Source: Vibrio azureus
Lineage (GTDB): Bacteria; Pseudomonadota; Gammaproteobacteria; Enterobacterales; Vibrionaceae
DNA length: 64,000 nt
Assembly: GCF_002849855.1 (NCBI RefSeq)
Contig: NZ_CP018616.1
Coordinates: 1,674,001-1,738,000, forward strand
Direction: 5' to 3'
In this document: positions 49,076 through 62,782 of the stretch, piece after piece
Position numbering within the stretch: the first letter of the stretch is position 1
Layout of the letters: the number at the start of each line of letters is the position of its first letter
Notes under the pieces: model-generated
Database searches by the model: none
The model's input: the letters and a program-made list of their open reading frames with translations, nothing else
Told to the model about the DNA's origin: nothing
Position numbers and translations under genes: made by a program

Positions 49076-50353
49076 ATGGATCTCGATTTTGATCGCCACC
49101 ATATCTGGCACCCCTATACATCGACACTCAATCCTCTACCCTGTTATCCAGTCGTTTCAGCTGAAGGTGTCTATATCACTCTTGAAAATGGCAAACATTT
49201 AGTCGATGGCATGTCATCGTGGTGGTCTGCAATCCATGGTTATAATCACCCTCATCTAAACCAAGCGCTAACACAGCAAATTGAATCCGTCTCTCACGTC
49301 ATGTTTGGTGGACTCACTCATGAACCTGCGATCAATCTTTGTAAGCATTTACTCGCGCTAGCTCCGAGTAATTTGAATCATGTGTTCCTTGCTGATTCTG
49401 GCTCTGTTGCAGTCGAAGTCAGCCTAAAAATGGCATTACAATATTGGCATGCTAAGGGGGAGAACCGCCCCAAGTTCCTGACTCTCTCTCATGGTTATCA
49501 TGGCGATACCTTCGCAGCCATGTCCGTTACTGACCCAAATAATGCCATGCATGGCTTGTATAAAGGCTTCTTGCCTGAACATATCTTTGCCCAATCACCC
49601 ACATGTGGTTTCTGGGATGAATGGGATCCTGATGACCTAGCTGACTTCAAACAAAAACTGGAACAAAATCATCACAAAATAGCAGCCGTGATTCTTGAAC
49701 CGATTGTTCAAGGTGCAGGCGGCATGAGAATGTACCACCCCATGTTTTTGCAAGGTGTCAGACAATTGTGTGACCAATATGGTGTGTTATTGATTGCTGA
49801 TGAAATCGCGACTGGGTTTGGCCGTACAGGAAAATTATTCGCTTGCGAGCATGCCAATATACAGCCCGATATCCTATGTGTGGGCAAGGCACTCACAGGG
49901 GGCTATATGACGTTGTCGGCAACACTCACCAGTCAAGATGTGGCCGATACCGTGTGCTCTGGTGAAGCGGGCTGCTTTATGCACGGGCCAACCTTTATGG
50001 GGAACCCATTAGCCTGCTCTGTTGCTGTTGCAAGTTTAGAACTGATCCAGCAAGGTGACTGGCAACAACAAACCCAACACATCGAGCAACTCTTTGCACA
50101 ACTATTACCAAAACTAGAAAGCTACGAAATGGTCAAGAATACACGTTGGTTAGGCGCTATCGGAGTCGTAGAAACTCACCAACCTGTCAATATGAAGATC
50201 ATTCAAGAAGTGTTTGTTGAGCATGGGGTATGGATACGTCCATTCGGCAAGCTGATTTATATGATGCCTCCTTTTATCAGCCAAACAAAGCATATCGAAA
50301 AACTGATTAATGCTGTTGATGCTGCAGTTCAACGCCCAGAGTGTTTCATCTAA
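49076..50353 (+). CDS. bioA: Adenosylmethionine-8-amino-7-oxononanoate aminotransferase
   Basis: This 425-residue class III PLP aminotransferase makes 7,8-diaminopelargonic acid with SAM as amino donor. The PLP lysine is in CVGKALTGGYMTLSA (about 268-282), the cofactor motif is LIADEIATGFGRTGKLF (about 240-256), and HIWHPYTS at the start and SSWWSAIHGYNHP (about 47-59) contain substrate residues typical for BioA. It is transcribed away from bioBFCD, the classic enteric layout. Confidence 0.97.
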   Translation: MDLDFDRHHIWHPYTSTLNPLPCYPVVSAEGVYITLENGKHLVDGMSSWWSAIHGYNHPHLNQALTQQIESVSHVMFGGLTHEPAINLCKHLLALAPSNLNHVFLADSGSVAVEVSLKMALQYWHAKGENRPKFLTLSHGYHGDTFAAMSVTDPNNAMHGLYKGFLPEHIFAQSPTCGFWDEWDPDDLADFKQKLEQNHHKIAAVILEPIVQGAGGMRMYHPMFLQGVRQLCDQYGVLLIADEIATGFGRTGKLFACEHANIQPDILCVGKALTGGYMTLSATLTSQDVADTVCSGEAGCFMHGPTFMGNPLACSVAVASLELIQQGDWQQQTQHIEQLFAQLLPKLESYEMVKNTRWLGAIGVVETHQPVNMKIIQEVFVEHGVWIRPFGKLIYMMPPFISQTKHIEKLINAVDAAVQRPECFI

Positions 50354-50411
50354 GCAGGGATATTAAGTGAGCTCAGAATACTCACGAGACCTAAGGGTGC
50401 TTGGTGCAAAA

Positions 50412-50440
50412 CATGGTTTGAGAGTTCATCTCAAACCATG
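50412..50440 (+). terminator. Hairpin downstream of bioA
   Basis: CATGGTTTGAGA and TCTCAAACCATG form a perfect 12-bp stem with loop GTTCA, 58 bp after the bioA stop. No T-run follows (TGATTAAATAG), so it may stabilise the 3' end or need another factor to stop transcription. Confidence 0.55.
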
Positions 50441-50486
50441 TGATTAAATAGATATTCTTACTTGGTGTTTAACTGCATATGCCCTG

Positions 50487-50753
50487 TTACCTTAGTTGGC
50501 TATCTTTACTGGCTCTGCGGTTGAATAATGCGTGACGTTGAGAAAGTAATTCGAGTGACGATTGGCATTCAATACATAAACGAACACCTTTCATTGCAAG
50601 TCGTCTTGCCTCTGGAATTGCCTGTCCACACTCATCACAGTAATGTGCGCTTTCAGCTTGCGAGATGTTTCCCCGAACGCGTGATATTTCATCATCTATC
50701 GTGTTTTGAATTTGTTGGCTGACACTGTCGTCATTTGCCCACCCTACGGCCAT
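50487..50753 (-). CDS. DksA/TraR family C4 zinc-finger protein (YbiI-like)
   Basis: This 88-residue protein has the DksA-type zinc finger CDECGQAIPEARRLAMKGVRLCIEC (first Cys about 39, last about 63). It lacks the long coiled coil of DksA; the short helical N-terminal part recalls YbiI and TraR, which can touch RNA polymerase through the secondary channel. Function of YbiI is unknown. It stands alone, convergent with bioA. Confidence 0.9.
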   Translation of the reverse strand: MAVGWANDDSVSQQIQNTIDDEISRVRGNISQAESAHYCDECGQAIPEARRLAMKGVRLCIECQSSLELLSQRHALFNRRASKDSQLR

Positions 50754-50988
50754 AAGCCCTCCTCATTATGTTGCAAGAGAAAATCTAATTACCTTGGTAC
50801 GGCAGAATTATAGTCTTAGGCAGTTATTAAACAATGAGGCAAAATTCAAAAGCTCTTTTACATATACGTAATAATCAACCAAGCTCATACCTATCAAAAG
50901 GACGTTGTTATACCCAAGTAACCTCAAGATGCCGTCGACCTCAGCTCTCAGACTTGGTGATAGGCCACAGTATATTTAGATATAAAAA

Positions 50989-51010
50989 AACCCAGCTGAA
51001 TCGCTGGGTT
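50989..51010 (-). terminator. serS terminator
   Basis: On the minus strand AACCCAGC, loop GATTCA, GCTGGGTT are followed by a run of T (TTTTTATAT). It is 120 bp beyond the serS stop, after the 16-bp repeats, so these would be in the 3' untranslated region. Confidence 0.85.
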
Positions 51011-51052
51011 TCGAGAGTATTATTTTCAGAGAACATAATTTCTTACAACATT

Positions 51053-51116
51053 ACTTTCCGAGAACATAGCTTTCCGAGAGAATAGCTTTCAAAGAACATA
51101 GCTTTCAGAAAATATG
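51053..51116. repeat. 16-bp tandem repeats in the serS 3' region
   Basis: Units CTTTCCGAGAACATAG, CTTTCCGAGAGAATAG, CTTTCAAAGAACATAG and CTTTCAGAAAATATG are in tandem from 51054; a more distant copy TTTTCAGAGAACATAA is at about 51022-51037. The unit is 16 bp, not a multiple of three, and no gene covers it. Confidence 0.75.
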
Positions 51117-51129
51117 CTTAGGGCTGGTA

Positions 51130-52473
<1,344 letters not shown>

Positions 52474-52600
52474 CTATTATTCCCAATAAAAGCGTTAAAA
52501 ATTTGTATACCATAGCAAATAGCTCCTTGGTCAGGCTTTAGAGTAATATGACTCAATAAATGCCTAGAAGCTATTTAGGTATAAATGTATCCAAAAACGC

Positions 52601-53950
52601 CTACTTTTCATAGCGCTTTTGCTGGCTATTTGCATCTAAAGTAGCCAAGTACTCTAACTTTTCTCCAATTTTGCTCTCCAATCCACGATTTGTGGGTTGG
52701 TAGTAACGACGATCTTCCATTTCTGGTGGTAAATAACGTTCGCCAGCAGCATAAGCGCCCGGTTCATCATGTGCATAACGATATTGTGCACCATAGCCCA
52801 TTTCTTTCATTAATTGAGTCGGCGCATTACGTAAATGATGCGGTACCTCATATTCAGGCAGATTTCGAGCATCACTGAGTGCTTGATTCCAAGCAACGTA
52901 CACAGCATTACTTTTGGGGGCACAAGCAAGATACACAACCGCTTGAGCGAGGGCTCTTTCCCCTTCTGCCGGACCTACTCGAGTGAAACAATCCCATGCA
53001 GACAATGCCACCTGCATCGCGCGTGGATCGGCATTACCGATATCCTCGGATGCAATGGCCAGCAGGCGGCGAGCAATATACAAAGGATCACACCCGGCCG
53101 CGATCATGCGTGCTGACCAATATAAAGCCGCATCTGGGTTAGAACCTCTAATGGATTTGTGCACCGCTGAAATCAAGTCGTACCAAATATCACCTTTGTT
53201 ATCAAAACGAGAGACTTTTTCTCCGGCGACTTCAGCGAGCAATGATAGCGTAATTTCTTTTTGCCCCTCTACATTGTCTTCTGCCATATCATAGAGCAGT
53301 TCAAGGTAATTGAGGGACATGCGGGCATCACCATTCACTAGCTCAGCCAAACGGTCTAATACATTATCGACAAAGTGTGCGGGTGTGTTACCTAAACCAC
53401 GCTGTTTGTCACTGATCGCTTGGTTAAGCGCCAAGGTAATTTCTTGTTTATCAAGTGAGGTCAGTTTGTAAACTCGCGCGCGCGACAGCAAAGCGTTGTT
53501 GAGCTCAAAAGAGGGGTTTTCTGTAGTGGCACCTATAAATGTCACGGTGCCATCTTCGATATGAGGTAAAAAAGCATCTTGCTGAGATTTATTAAAGCGG
53601 TGAACCTCATCCACAAATAAAATGGTTCGACGCCCTGCCATTTTATTCTCACGTGCTTTTTCAATCGCTGCACGAATTTCTTTCACTCCAGAAGTCACGG
53701 CAGAGACTCGTTCAACTTCAGCGTTGGCATAATTTGCTGCAACTTCAGCTAAAGTCGTTTTACCTGTCCCCGGCGGCCCCCACAAAATCATCGAATGAAC
53801 ATGACCTGCCTCTAAGGCACGGCGAAGTGGTTTACCGGGGCCAAGAATATGTTGTTGCCCAATATACTGCTCGATGGTTTCTGGTCTCATACGAGCAGCA
53901 AGGGGACGAAAGTCTTCATCCCCTGAGAAATCTAATGTGTAATTACTCAC
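52601..53950 (-). CDS. rarA: RarA, replication-associated recombination AAA+ ATPase
   Basis: The 449-residue protein is the homologue of MgsA and eukaryotic WRNIP1, acting at stalled forks with SSB. Walker A is GPPGTGKT (58-65), Walker B FVDEVHRF (about 112-119), sensor 1 GATTENPSF (about 139-147). The C-terminal clamp-loader-like tetramerisation domain contains [26 protein letters not shown]. It follows lolA by 6 bp, the standard lolA-rarA-serS order. Confidence 0.95.
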   Translation of the reverse strand: MSNYTLDFSGDEDFRPLAARMRPETIEQYIGQQHILGPGKPLRRALEAGHVHSMILWGPPGTGKTTLAEVAANYANAEVERVSAVTSGVKEIRAAIEKARENKMAGRRTILFVDEVHRFNKSQQDAFLPHIEDGTVTFIGATTENPSFELNNALLSRARVYKLTSLDKQEITLALNQAISDKQRGLGNTPAHFVDNVLDRLAELVNGDARMSLNYLELLYDMAEDNVEGQKEITLSLLAEVAGEKVSRFDNKGDIWYDLISAVHKSIRGSNPDAALYWSARMIAAGCDPLYIARRLLAIASEDIGNADPRAMQVALSAWDCFTRVGPAEGERALAQAVVYLACAPKSNAVYVAWNQALSDARNLPEYEVPHHLRNAPTQLMKEMGYGAQYRYAHDEPGAYAAGERYLPPEMEDRRYYQPTNRGLESKIGEKLEYLATLDANSQQKRYEK

Positions 53951-53956
53951 TAATAA

Positions 53957-54583
53957 TTAATTCCTTTGATCATCCACTTCTACGCCATCTGGAACTGTAA
54001 AAGTAAAGCGCTCTGCTTTGGGTTTGCCCAGTTTTACATTATTAAAAGTAAACAACCCTTTTTGACCATCTTGCTCAAGAACATTAAACCCTTTTACCAT
54101 CCCTTTCACATCAATATTAATCTGAAATTGTCCTTGGGTAGAATCTACTGCAGTTGGAATAAGGGTAAACTGATCGCCTTGTTGAGAGACCTTATAGTTA
54201 TCCCAATCGCTCGCACGGTTACGTGTTAACAAAATAAATGGCGTTTGCTCGGTTGCCTGCTCTTGCTTATAGATACTGACTTGTTCGATAAATGGGCTGT
54301 AATACCATAATGTTTGGCCATCAGAAACGAGCAAGGTTTCATCGGGAAAGGTCGTGCTCCAACGGAATTGATTAGGACGTGCAATTTCAACCGTTCCCTC
54401 GCCTTCCATCACAGTATCGCCTTCAGGGCTGATCACTTGTTGAGAGAAATTAGCACGGAACCCATCATTTTTGGCTAAACGCTGACTGAGTTCTTCTTTT
54501 GCAGACGAGGCAGAGGCCGTAGAGAGAAACATCGAACAGAAAACAAGCGCTGGAACAAGCGTTGCTAAAACAAGTTTTTTCAT
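53957..54583 (-). CDS. lolA: LolA, periplasmic lipoprotein carrier
   Basis: This 208-residue protein carries lipoproteins from LolCDE to LolB. The signal peptide is residues 1-26 (ending STASA). The mature part has the family features [16 protein letters not shown], the lipid-cavity strands with [28 protein letters not shown] (a conserved Arg in FRW) and the C-terminal [20 protein letters not shown]. Length is usual (E. coli 203). Upstream is ftsK with a strong hairpin between. Confidence 0.96.
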   Translation of the reverse strand: MKKLVLATLVPALVFCSMFLSTASASSAKEELSQRLAKNDGFRANFSQQVISPEGDTVMEGEGTVEIARPNQFRWSTTFPDETLLVSDGQTLWYYSPFIEQVSIYKQEQATEQTPFILLTRNRASDWDNYKVSQQGDQFTLIPTAVDSTQGQFQINIDVKGMVKGFNVLEQDGQKGLFTFNNVKLGKPKAERFTFTVPDGVEVDDQRN

Positions 54584-54606
54584 TAAAAATCCTATTGTTA
54601 AAACGA

Positions 54607-54631
54607 CTCACCTCAGTTGGACTGAGGTGAG
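54607..54631 (-). terminator. Hairpin between ftsK and lolA
   Basis: CTCACCTCAG and CTGAGGTGAG form a perfect 10-bp stem with loop TTGGA, 14 bp after the ftsK stop. On the minus strand TCGTTTTAAC follows. It is probably a partial terminator that lets part of the transcripts continue into lolA. Confidence 0.65.
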
Positions 54632-54644
54632 CTGGACAAGTTCA

Positions 54645-57600
54645 TTAATCTTTCGGAGGTGCTGGAGCAAGGACCTCCCGGTTACCGTTATGTCCCGGCG
54701 AGCTGACTATGCCTTGAGCTTCTAACTGCTCAACAATCCGAGCGGCTCGGTTGTAGCCTATCTTGAATCGACGTTGAACACCAGAAACCGAGCCTCTACG
54801 AGATTGCACAACATGCTCCACAACCTGATCAAACAATGGATCCATCTCTTCTTCAGAGTCAGCTTGCTCGCCGGGCAACAAACTTTCTGGACCTTGATCA
54901 CCACTGATGATCTCATCAATGTAATTAGGTTTACCACGAGCTTTCCAGTTATTCACCACTGCATGCACATCATCATCCGATGCAAATGCGCCGTGAACAC
55001 GTATGGTATGGCTGGAACCCGGCGGTAAGTAAAGCATATCACCCATACCCAATAGCGACTCTGCACCACCTTGGTCAAGGATAGTTCGAGAATCTGTTTT
55101 CGTAGATACTGTAAACGCGACACGAGTTGGAATATTGGCTTTGATCAAACCAGTAATAACATCTACCGATGGGCGCTGAGTTGCCAGAATTAAGTGGATG
55201 CCAGCTGCACGAGCTTTTTGCGCCAAACGTGCGATCAATTCTTCAACTTTTTTGCCCACGACCATCATTAAGTCAGCGAACTCATCGACAACAACAACAA
55301 TGTAAGGCAGCTTTTCAAGCAATGGTGGTTCTGCATCCATGCTATCGCCATCTTGCCAAAATGGGTCATGAATTGGGTGGCCAGCATCAGCAGCCATTTT
55401 AAGCTTTTCATTAAAGCCTTTCACATTACGAACCCCAAGTGCCGACATCAACTTATAACGCCGCTCCATCTCACCGACACACCAACGAAGTGCATTGGAA
55501 GCATCTTTCATGTCCGTGACCACTTCAGCAAGTAAGTGCGGTATGCCTTCATAGATCGAAAGCTCTAGCATTTTCGGGTCAATCATAATGAAGCGCAGAT
55601 CTTCAGGAGAAGCTTTATAAAGCATACTTAAGATCATCACGTTAACGCCCACTGATTTACCAGAACCTGTGGTACCTGCGACCAAGACGTGAGGCATTTT
55701 TGCAATGTCCGCAATGACAGCTTCACCAGCAATATCTTGACCAAGAACAACCGTCGTCGGTGAGTTGGCTTGCTCAAATTGAGGGCTACTGATAACGTCA
55801 GACAAGAATACCGTTTGGCGGCTCATATTGGGCAGCTCTAAGCCGACGTAAGGTTTACCCGGAATTACCTCGACCACACGCACTGCCATAGCAGATAAGG
55901 CTCGAGCAAGATCCATCGATAGACCAGAAATACGGCTGACTTTCACACCCGGAGCTAAATCAAGTTCAAATCGGGTAATCACAGGGCCAGGGTAAATGCC
56001 AACCACATCGGCTTTGATCTTGTAATCTGCTAATTTGCTTTCCACCAATCGCGCTACATCCTCTAAAGCATCACGATCAATAAAGTTGTCACGTTTTTCC
56101 GGGTGATACAAAAGCTCTAAAGTCGGTAATGGTTCTTCTGGTACCGGCAGGTTAAGATCTTGCTGAACCAAGAATGGGTTTTGCTTTGCAGCTACTTTAG
56201 CTTGTGCACTAGAGACTAAGTTCTGGAATGCAGCAACATCTTGGTCTCCAGGTTGCACTTCTTCAATAACTTGAGAGTCAAGCGGAGACCCAACTTCAGT
56301 TGCGATGCCCGCAGCAGAAGTAGCATTCTCAGTCACCGATTGTTCTAATTGAACTGGTGATTCTGATTGCGCTGCTTGTTCTGACTGCACTGATGGCTCA
56401 GAATTCACGGATTCAGAATACTGAGCAGATTCAGGATGAACTGGTGACGGTTCAGGCTTCACCTCAGCAGTTTGAGCCATAGCTGGTTGGAAGGATGAAT
56501 ACTCATCGGGGTTTTGTTGCTGCCACTCTTGTTCTGTTGTAAACACATTTTCAGTATGTTGAGCCGTATTGTCCGCTTCTGACACTGGCAAAACAACCTC
56601 TTGTTTCTCAGTATTCTCCGTAAGTGGCTCAAACTGGTTTAGAGCTGAATGCACAGGCTGCTCTGAATGCGTTAGCTGTTCATCCCATTTTTCTTCATTA
56701 GTAAGTAAAGCGCTGCTCAATCCGTGGCGGTCTGTTGGTGAAGACTCAACAGTAGATGAATGGTCAACGGGTGTGCTGCTGACAAGTGTATCACTGTTTG
56801 GTGTATTACTTAATTGTTCTGTATTACTTAGCGGTTCCGAACTGATTGCTTCATCAAGCTCAACTCGAGAAGCGACTTGATGCGGTCTCGATTCAAAGTG
56901 ATTCGGCATTTGGGACGATGACGAAGAAACCAGCGGCTCTTGAGTAACTGATGAGGAACCAGAAAGCAGTTCTTCAGAAGCGAGATCATCAGCTTGTTGT
57001 GCCGCCGCTTCTAAATCCTCAATCGTCACATTAAGCTGTTTTGTTCTGTCAACATTTAGGTCAACCGTTTCAGTTGATATCTGTCTTGATGCCTCGTTGG
57101 TAGACTGCACCTGTTGATGAGAAGCAGGAATCTGAGGTGAAGTGATGTTCGCTTGTGGTGTCACCAATTCTGCCTGATTTGAAGCAGAAGTTGGTGCTGC
57201 TTCAGCTATCGATTGAGGCATGTAAATTGGATAGCCTTGTGCTGATGCTTTTTCAGCTGACTTTTCTTGTTCGGTTACCGATTTGAAATGTGGAGAGAGC
57301 TCAGATTCATCAAGCTCGATATCCCTAAAGTTCGCTTCCCTATTATCGGTGCCAGCCATGTGGTCATTGCCAGCTTCTGGGCTCATCTCTTGGTCATTAA
57401 ACTTTTCAAGCTGAGGCTCTAACACTTCTTGACCATTGCCTCGGATTTTATTAACCAGCGCTGAAGTCACAGAAAACGCCTTTTCACCCAGCCATTCAAC
57501 AATTCTTAGCCAAGAAATGCCTGTAAACAGAGTAAAACCTGCTCCCCATAAAAAGAGTAAGACGAGTGTAGTACCAAGAACATTTAGAGTCGGCAAGGCA

Positions 57601-58082
57601 AGGCTGGTTAAAACATCACCAACAACACCACCGGAAGAGAAATACCAAATATCATCAAAGTTGAGATCAGCAAGTCCGCTACTGGTCAAAATCAAAGTAG
57701 CTAAACCCAGTAAACGTGTCCCCCATAACATGAGGTCGATAGACTCATCTGCTGAACGTTTGCGAAAAAGAACCCAAGCACCCGCAGTGAAAAGAAAAGG
57801 TAACAAGTAAGCCAAAGAGCCAAATACAAAAAATAGCGTATCCGCCAACCAAGCGCCAAACAGGCCACCAGCATTGTCAATTTGACCGCCCCAAGCGGTT
57901 TGAGACCAAGAAGGGTCCGCTGGGCTAAATGTAAATAAAGCGACGGCAAGTAATACCGAGCTAAGAACACCAACAATTAAGCAACACTCTTTCAAACGTT
58001 GGAAGCCATCCAAACGGCGTGATTGAGGCTCTTCATTGGTTTTAATGATGGTTTCGACTTTCTTTGCGCTCTCTTTGAACAT
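54645..58082 (-). CDS. ftsK: FtsK, septal DNA translocase
   Basis: The 1145-residue protein anchors at the septum and pumps chromosomal DNA towards dif for XerCD resolution. Four N-terminal membrane helices span about residues 34-190. A long Ser/Gln/Glu/Pro-rich linker (about 220-650) contains loose repeats such as [19 protein letters not shown]. The motor has Walker [10 protein letters not shown] (about 797-805) and Walker [12 protein letters not shown]. The C-terminal gamma domain ([24 protein letters not shown]) reads KOPS sequences. Length is between E. coli (1329) and shorter forms. Confidence 0.96.
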   Translation of the reverse strand: MFKESAKKVETIIKTNEEPQSRRLDGFQRLKECCLIVGVLSSVLLAVALFTFSPADPSWSQTAWGGQIDNAGGLFGAWLADTLFFVFGSLAYLLPFLFTAGAWVLFRKRSADESIDLMLWGTRLLGLATLILTSSGLADLNFDDIWYFSSGGVVGDVLTSLALPTLNVLGTTLVLLFLWGAGFTLFTGISWLRIVEWLGEKAFSVTSALVNKIRGNGQEVLEPQLEKFNDQEMSPEAGNDHMAGTDNREANFRDIELDESELSPHFKSVTEQEKSAEKASAQGYPIYMPQSIAEAAPTSASNQAELVTPQANITSPQIPASHQQVQSTNEASRQISTETVDLNVDRTKQLNVTIEDLEAAAQQADDLASEELLSGSSSVTQEPLVSSSSSQMPNHFESRPHQVASRVELDEAISSEPLSNTEQLSNTPNSDTLVSSTPVDHSSTVESSPTDRHGLSSALLTNEEKWDEQLTHSEQPVHSALNQFEPLTENTEKQEVVLPVSEADNTAQHTENVFTTEQEWQQQNPDEYSSFQPAMAQTAEVKPEPSPVHPESAQYSESVNSEPSVQSEQAAQSESPVQLEQSVTENATSAAGIATEVGSPLDSQVIEEVQPGDQDVAAFQNLVSSAQAKVAAKQNPFLVQQDLNLPVPEEPLPTLELLYHPEKRDNFIDRDALEDVARLVESKLADYKIKADVVGIYPGPVITRFELDLAPGVKVSRISGLSMDLARALSAMAVRVVEVIPGKPYVGLELPNMSRQTVFLSDVISSPQFEQANSPTTVVLGQDIAGEAVIADIAKMPHVLVAGTTGSGKSVGVNVMILSMLYKASPEDLRFIMIDPKMLELSIYEGIPHLLAEVVTDMKDASNALRWCVGEMERRYKLMSALGVRNVKGFNEKLKMAADAGHPIHDPFWQDGDSMDAEPPLLEKLPYIVVVVDEFADLMMVVGKKVEELIARLAQKARAAGIHLILATQRPSVDVITGLIKANIPTRVAFTVSTKTDSRTILDQGGAESLLGMGDMLYLPPGSSHTIRVHGAFASDDDVHAVVNNWKARGKPNYIDEIISGDQGPESLLPGEQADSEEEMDPLFDQVVEHVVQSRRGSVSGVQRRFKIGYNRAARIVEQLEAQGIVSSPGHNGNREVLAPAPPKD

Positions 58083-58236
58083 AAATCAACTTGAATATGG
58101 AATTGGAATAATCTAAAAATCAGAAAAATTATCGAGCGGCATAACACCGCCCGTTCCTTTGATTTAACCATATCAAAGAGAAAAACCCAATGTTTCTATG
58201 CAGAAAGCAGAAACTATCTTGCTTTCGTGACAAAAA

Positions 58237-58731
58237 CTAGCGAGTTTTAATCACAAGTTGACTGGATTGCTTCACTTCTTCCATCACGACATAAGTACGT
58301 GTGTCATTCACACCGGGTAAACGAAGCAAGGTGTCGCCCAATAAACGACGGTAAGCGCTCATATCAGCCACTCGTGTTTTTAACAGATAGTCAAAGTCGC
58401 CAGAGACAAGATGGCACTCTTGAATATCGTCTAACTTCTGCACGGCAGTATTGAACTGCTCAAATACATCCGGAGCACCACGGTTCAGAGTAATCTCGAC
58501 AAACACCAGAAGTGACGCATCGAGAAATTGAGGATTGAGTAACGCGGTATATCCTGTGATATAACCTTGACGTTCTAATCGTCTCACACGTTCTAAACAG
58601 GGTGTTGGAGAAAGCCCGACACGTTTCGAGAGTTCAACGTTTGAGATTCGACCGTCTTTCTGCAGTTCATTGAGAATGTTGCGATCGATACGGTCTAGTT
58701 CCTTGGACGGCTTTTTGTAGTTATCTACCAT
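58237..58731 (-). CDS. lrp: Leucine-responsive regulatory protein
   Basis: This 164-residue Lrp/AsnC global regulator has an N-terminal helix-turn-helix (ISNVELSKRVGLSPTPCLERVRRLERQGYI, about 29-58) and a C-terminal RAM ligand domain (about 75-155). Length and sequence are those of E. coli Lrp (164). It lies next to ftsK in the enteric order and is divergent from ald, which it may control. Confidence 0.96.
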   Translation of the reverse strand: MVDNYKKPSKELDRIDRNILNELQKDGRISNVELSKRVGLSPTPCLERVRRLERQGYITGYTALLNPQFLDASLLVFVEITLNRGAPDVFEQFNTAVQKLDDIQECHLVSGDFDYLLKTRVADMSAYRRLLGDTLLRLPGVNDTRTYVVMEEVKQSSQLVIKTR

Positions 58732-58887
58732 TTTTTATTCCACCTTATTACTTCCTTGCAAAAAAATATACTACAACTTCTTAATATTTGGTGCCAAATT
58801 TTACAAATCTAACTCTATACTAGATATTAATTCGACAATAACACCCTACAAACAGTTAATACAACCATTATAGAAAGAGGATACAGG

Positions 58888-60012
58888 ATGATCATTGGTG
58901 TACCTAAGGAAATTAAAAACCATGAATACCGAGTGGGCATGATCCCCGCAAGTGTCAGAGAACTTATCTCACATGGCCACCAAGTGCTAGTTGAGACTAA
59001 CGCAGGGGCTGGTATCGGTTTTTCAGACGATGATTACATCGCTGTTGGCGCATCCATTCTTCCTAACGCTGCAGACGTCTTCACGCAAGCAGATATGATT
59101 GTAAAAGTAAAAGAACCCCAAGCAATCGAAAGAGCAATGCTCCGCGAAGGGCAAATTTTATTTACTTATTTACACCTAGCACCAGATTTTCCACAAACTG
59201 ATGAGCTAATCAAGAGCAAAGCTGTCTGTATCGCATACGAGACTGTAACAGATTCTATAGGTCGTTTACCACTATTAGCACCAATGTCAGAAGTTGCAGG
59301 CCGTATGTCAATTCAAGCTGGCGCACAAACGTTGGAAAAATCACACGGTGGCCGCGGCCTTCTACTGGGTGGCGTACCCGGTGTTGAGCCAGCGAAAGTT
59401 GTGGTCATCGGTGGCGGTGTGGTCGGCGCAAACGCAGCTCGCATGGCTATTGGTCTTCGTGCTGATGTAACGATTCTCGATCGCAATGTTGATACATTAC
59501 GTAGACTCGACGAGGAATTTCAAGGCCGTGCTAAAGTGGTTTACTCAACAGAAGACGCAATTGAAAAGCACGTCGTTGAAGCAGACCTTGTCATTGGTGC
59601 GGTACTGATCCCAGGTGCGGCAGCGCCTAAACTGGTCACAAAAGAACACATTGCAAAAATGAAGCCTGGTGCAGCAGTTGTTGACGTTGCTATTGACCAA
59701 GGCGGTTGTTTCGAAACCTCTCATGCAACAACACATGCAGAGCCTACTTACATGGTTGACGACGTTGTCCACTACTGTGTTGCAAATATGCCAGGTGCGG
59801 TTGCACGCACTTCTACATTCGCGCTGAACAATGCAACTCTGCCATACATCGTTAAACTGGCTAACAAAGGCTACCGTACTGCGCTCCTTGAAGATAAAGG
59901 CTTCTTAGAGGGTCTAAACGTCATTCACGGTAAAGTGACTTGCAAAGAAGTCGCTGAAAGCTTTGATTTAGAGTATGTTGAACCTGCTAAAGCCATTGAA
60001 ATGTTTCACTAA
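58888..60012 (+). CDS. ald: Alanine dehydrogenase
   Basis: The 374-residue enzyme interconverts alanine and pyruvate with NAD. It starts [18 protein letters not shown], with substrate residues Arg15 and Lys (about 75, VKVKEPQ), catalytic His in YLHLAPD (about 96) and Asp in [10 protein letters not shown] (about 270). The NAD motif is [16 protein letters not shown] (about 172-187). Lying divergent from lrp, it is a plausible direct Lrp target, as shown for other alanine dehydrogenases with Lrp-type regulators. A GAAAGAGGA ribosome site precedes ATG. Confidence 0.96.
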   Translation: MIIGVPKEIKNHEYRVGMIPASVRELISHGHQVLVETNAGAGIGFSDDDYIAVGASILPNAADVFTQADMIVKVKEPQAIERAMLREGQILFTYLHLAPDFPQTDELIKSKAVCIAYETVTDSIGRLPLLAPMSEVAGRMSIQAGAQTLEKSHGGRGLLLGGVPGVEPAKVVVIGGGVVGANAARMAIGLRADVTILDRNVDTLRRLDEEFQGRAKVVYSTEDAIEKHVVEADLVIGAVLIPGAAAPKLVTKEHIAKMKPGAAVVDVAIDQGGCFETSHATTHAEPTYMVDDVVHYCVANMPGAVARTSTFALNNATLPYIVKLANKGYRTALLEDKGFLEGLNVIHGKVTCKEVAESFDLEYVEPAKAIEMFH

Positions 60013-60020
60013 TATGCTTG

Positions 60021-60040
60021 TTTAGCTAACGTTAGCTAAA
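60021..60040. repeat. 20-bp perfect palindrome after ald
   Basis: TTTAGCTAACGTTAGCTAAA is palindromic over all 20 bases and lies 8 bp after the ald stop codon, before the terminator. Its centre GCTAACGTTAGC also occurs in the hisB-hisH gap. It looks like an operator or a restriction/methylation-type site, but no partner is known. Confidence 0.6.
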
Positions 60041-60060
60041 TAAAGATAATGCTGAATAAA

Positions 60061-60097
60061 AAACGCCCAAGCGACTCATGTGCTTGGGCGTTTTTAT
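60061..60097 (+). terminator. ald terminator
   Basis: AAACGCCCAAGC and GCTTGGGCGTTT form a perfect 12-bp stem with a 9-base loop and are followed by TTATTTT. It is a strong terminator, flanked by A-rich sequence on the other side, so it can also serve the convergent gene ending at 60142. Confidence 0.92.
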
Positions 60098-60141
60098 TTT
60101 GTGATTTAGGTGTGAAATATTTTTCAACTTAAGCCAAAAAA

Positions 60142-61347
60142 CTAACTAGGCTCACCCAAGTTAGCGCAGATTAAAATGTTCCGTGGCGTGACCGATTTTG
60201 GGCAAAATTCAGCCAAAGAAACACGATAGCCATGCGCTTGCAAAAATAATGCTTTATCCAAAGCAAGCCATATCTCTAGTGGCCTTTGAAACACTAACTG
60301 GATTAAGCTTAACCGTTCCATTTGCCAAAAGCGCTCAACCGCTAACTTCTCAAAATGGTCAGAGTCAACACCGTGCGCCAAAGTGAACCCTTTATACTCA
60401 GCAGCCCAGCGACACAATGATTCAAACCCTTCACTCAGTTGTGACTTACGTACGCTCGGTACTGGTTGATACTCTGTAAAATTAAGTACCTGACGAGTGA
60501 TCAGATCAAAACCTAAGCGAAATACCATCTCTTGTTGCCGGTGGCGGTGTACGCGCTCTCCCCCAGTTACAGTTTGTTGCAAAGGAATTCTCAGTTCTTG
60601 CTTAGACAGTCTCAACGAAGAGTTTTGTGCTTGCGCAGAAAGCGGTTGATAAATATCCGATTGTATCAAATGGTAACAACAAGGTGACAACGTCATGGCA
60701 GTTACCCGACTTTGACAACCGTACTGCAGCAGCTTGACATGAAGGTCACCACAAGCATGCAAAGCAACCGCGTGCTGATTAGGTTTAAATACATTTTGGG
60801 CTTGGGAATCAAATGCATCTCCTTGGACAAAATGCATCCGCCAATGATGCGCATCTGCTGCGGATTGTCCGGCATCACACAGTGTATGTTGATATTCAAA
60901 ACTCGTGACGGCTTGCTCAGTTTGAGTGGTTAATATACGCCCCAAATAGCCTTTTCCAGAACACCACTCTAACCACTCCTCACCTTCATGATGAAGTATT
61001 GCGGCTTCCCCCATCGCTCGAATTTGTTCCATTTTACGGCCAGGTATGCCGCTTTCAAGCCCTCTTTGTAACGTTAATCCCTGTAAAGGCAGTGGTTGAA
61101 GAGCACTCAGCGATATCATGGGTTTTAAGTCAGGCAGCCATTCGAGCACGATATCCTGTACACTTAAAGGATCGGTTTTTAACTGCTCAATTTGTGAAGC
61201 CGTTAAACCTGCTAACCACTGGCAAAGCTCTGGATGATCATTCTGCCAAGGCAGCGAGGGATCAATGCTTAAACTAAAAGGATCGAATCGCCAAAGAGCC
61301 TGATAATTGATCAAGCATTGGTTGATAGATTCAAATCGTTTTTTCAT
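60142..61347 (-). CDS. SAM-dependent methyltransferase of unknown target
   Basis: The 401-residue protein has a methyltransferase core with WLEWCSGKGYLGRILT (about 130-145, a SAM motif), HACGDLH (about 207-213) and LSPCCYH (about 230-236), the pattern of the Methyltransf_32 (METTL25/RRNAD1-like) group. The substrate is unknown. ATG 61347 has GAGGGA six bases before it and is preferred to a TTG five codons upstream. It follows cysB by 18 bp on the same strand and is probably cotranscribed. Confidence 0.8.
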   Translation of the reverse strand: MKKRFESINQCLINYQALWRFDPFSLSIDPSLPWQNDHPELCQWLAGLTASQIEQLKTDPLSVQDIVLEWLPDLKPMISLSALQPLPLQGLTLQRGLESGIPGRKMEQIRAMGEAAILHHEGEEWLEWCSGKGYLGRILTTQTEQAVTSFEYQHTLCDAGQSAADAHHWRMHFVQGDAFDSQAQNVFKPNQHAVALHACGDLHVKLLQYGCQSRVTAMTLSPCCYHLIQSDIYQPLSAQAQNSSLRLSKQELRIPLQQTVTGGERVHRHRQQEMVFRLGFDLITRQVLNFTEYQPVPSVRKSQLSEGFESLCRWAAEYKGFTLAHGVDSDHFEKLAVERFWQMERLSLIQLVFQRPLEIWLALDKALFLQAHGYRVSLAEFCPKSVTPRNILICANLGEPS

Positions 61348-61365
61348 TTTTCCCTCACTCAAAGA

Positions 61366-62782
<1,417 letters not shown>

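Larger units (their letters stand above)
50754..51129. other. Gap with repeat fragment, serS terminator and 16-bp repeats
   Basis: No gene is seen. 50909-50962 is a fragment of the intergenic repeat (TATACCCAAGTAACCTCAAGATGC and CTCTCAGACTT). The serS terminator (50989-51010) and a 16-bp tandem repeat (about 51020-51116) follow. Confidence 0.65.

Noticed and set aside
57436..57810. 124-codon frame antisense to ftsK
   Set aside because: It mirrors the membrane part of FtsK and is explained by codon bias of the real gene.
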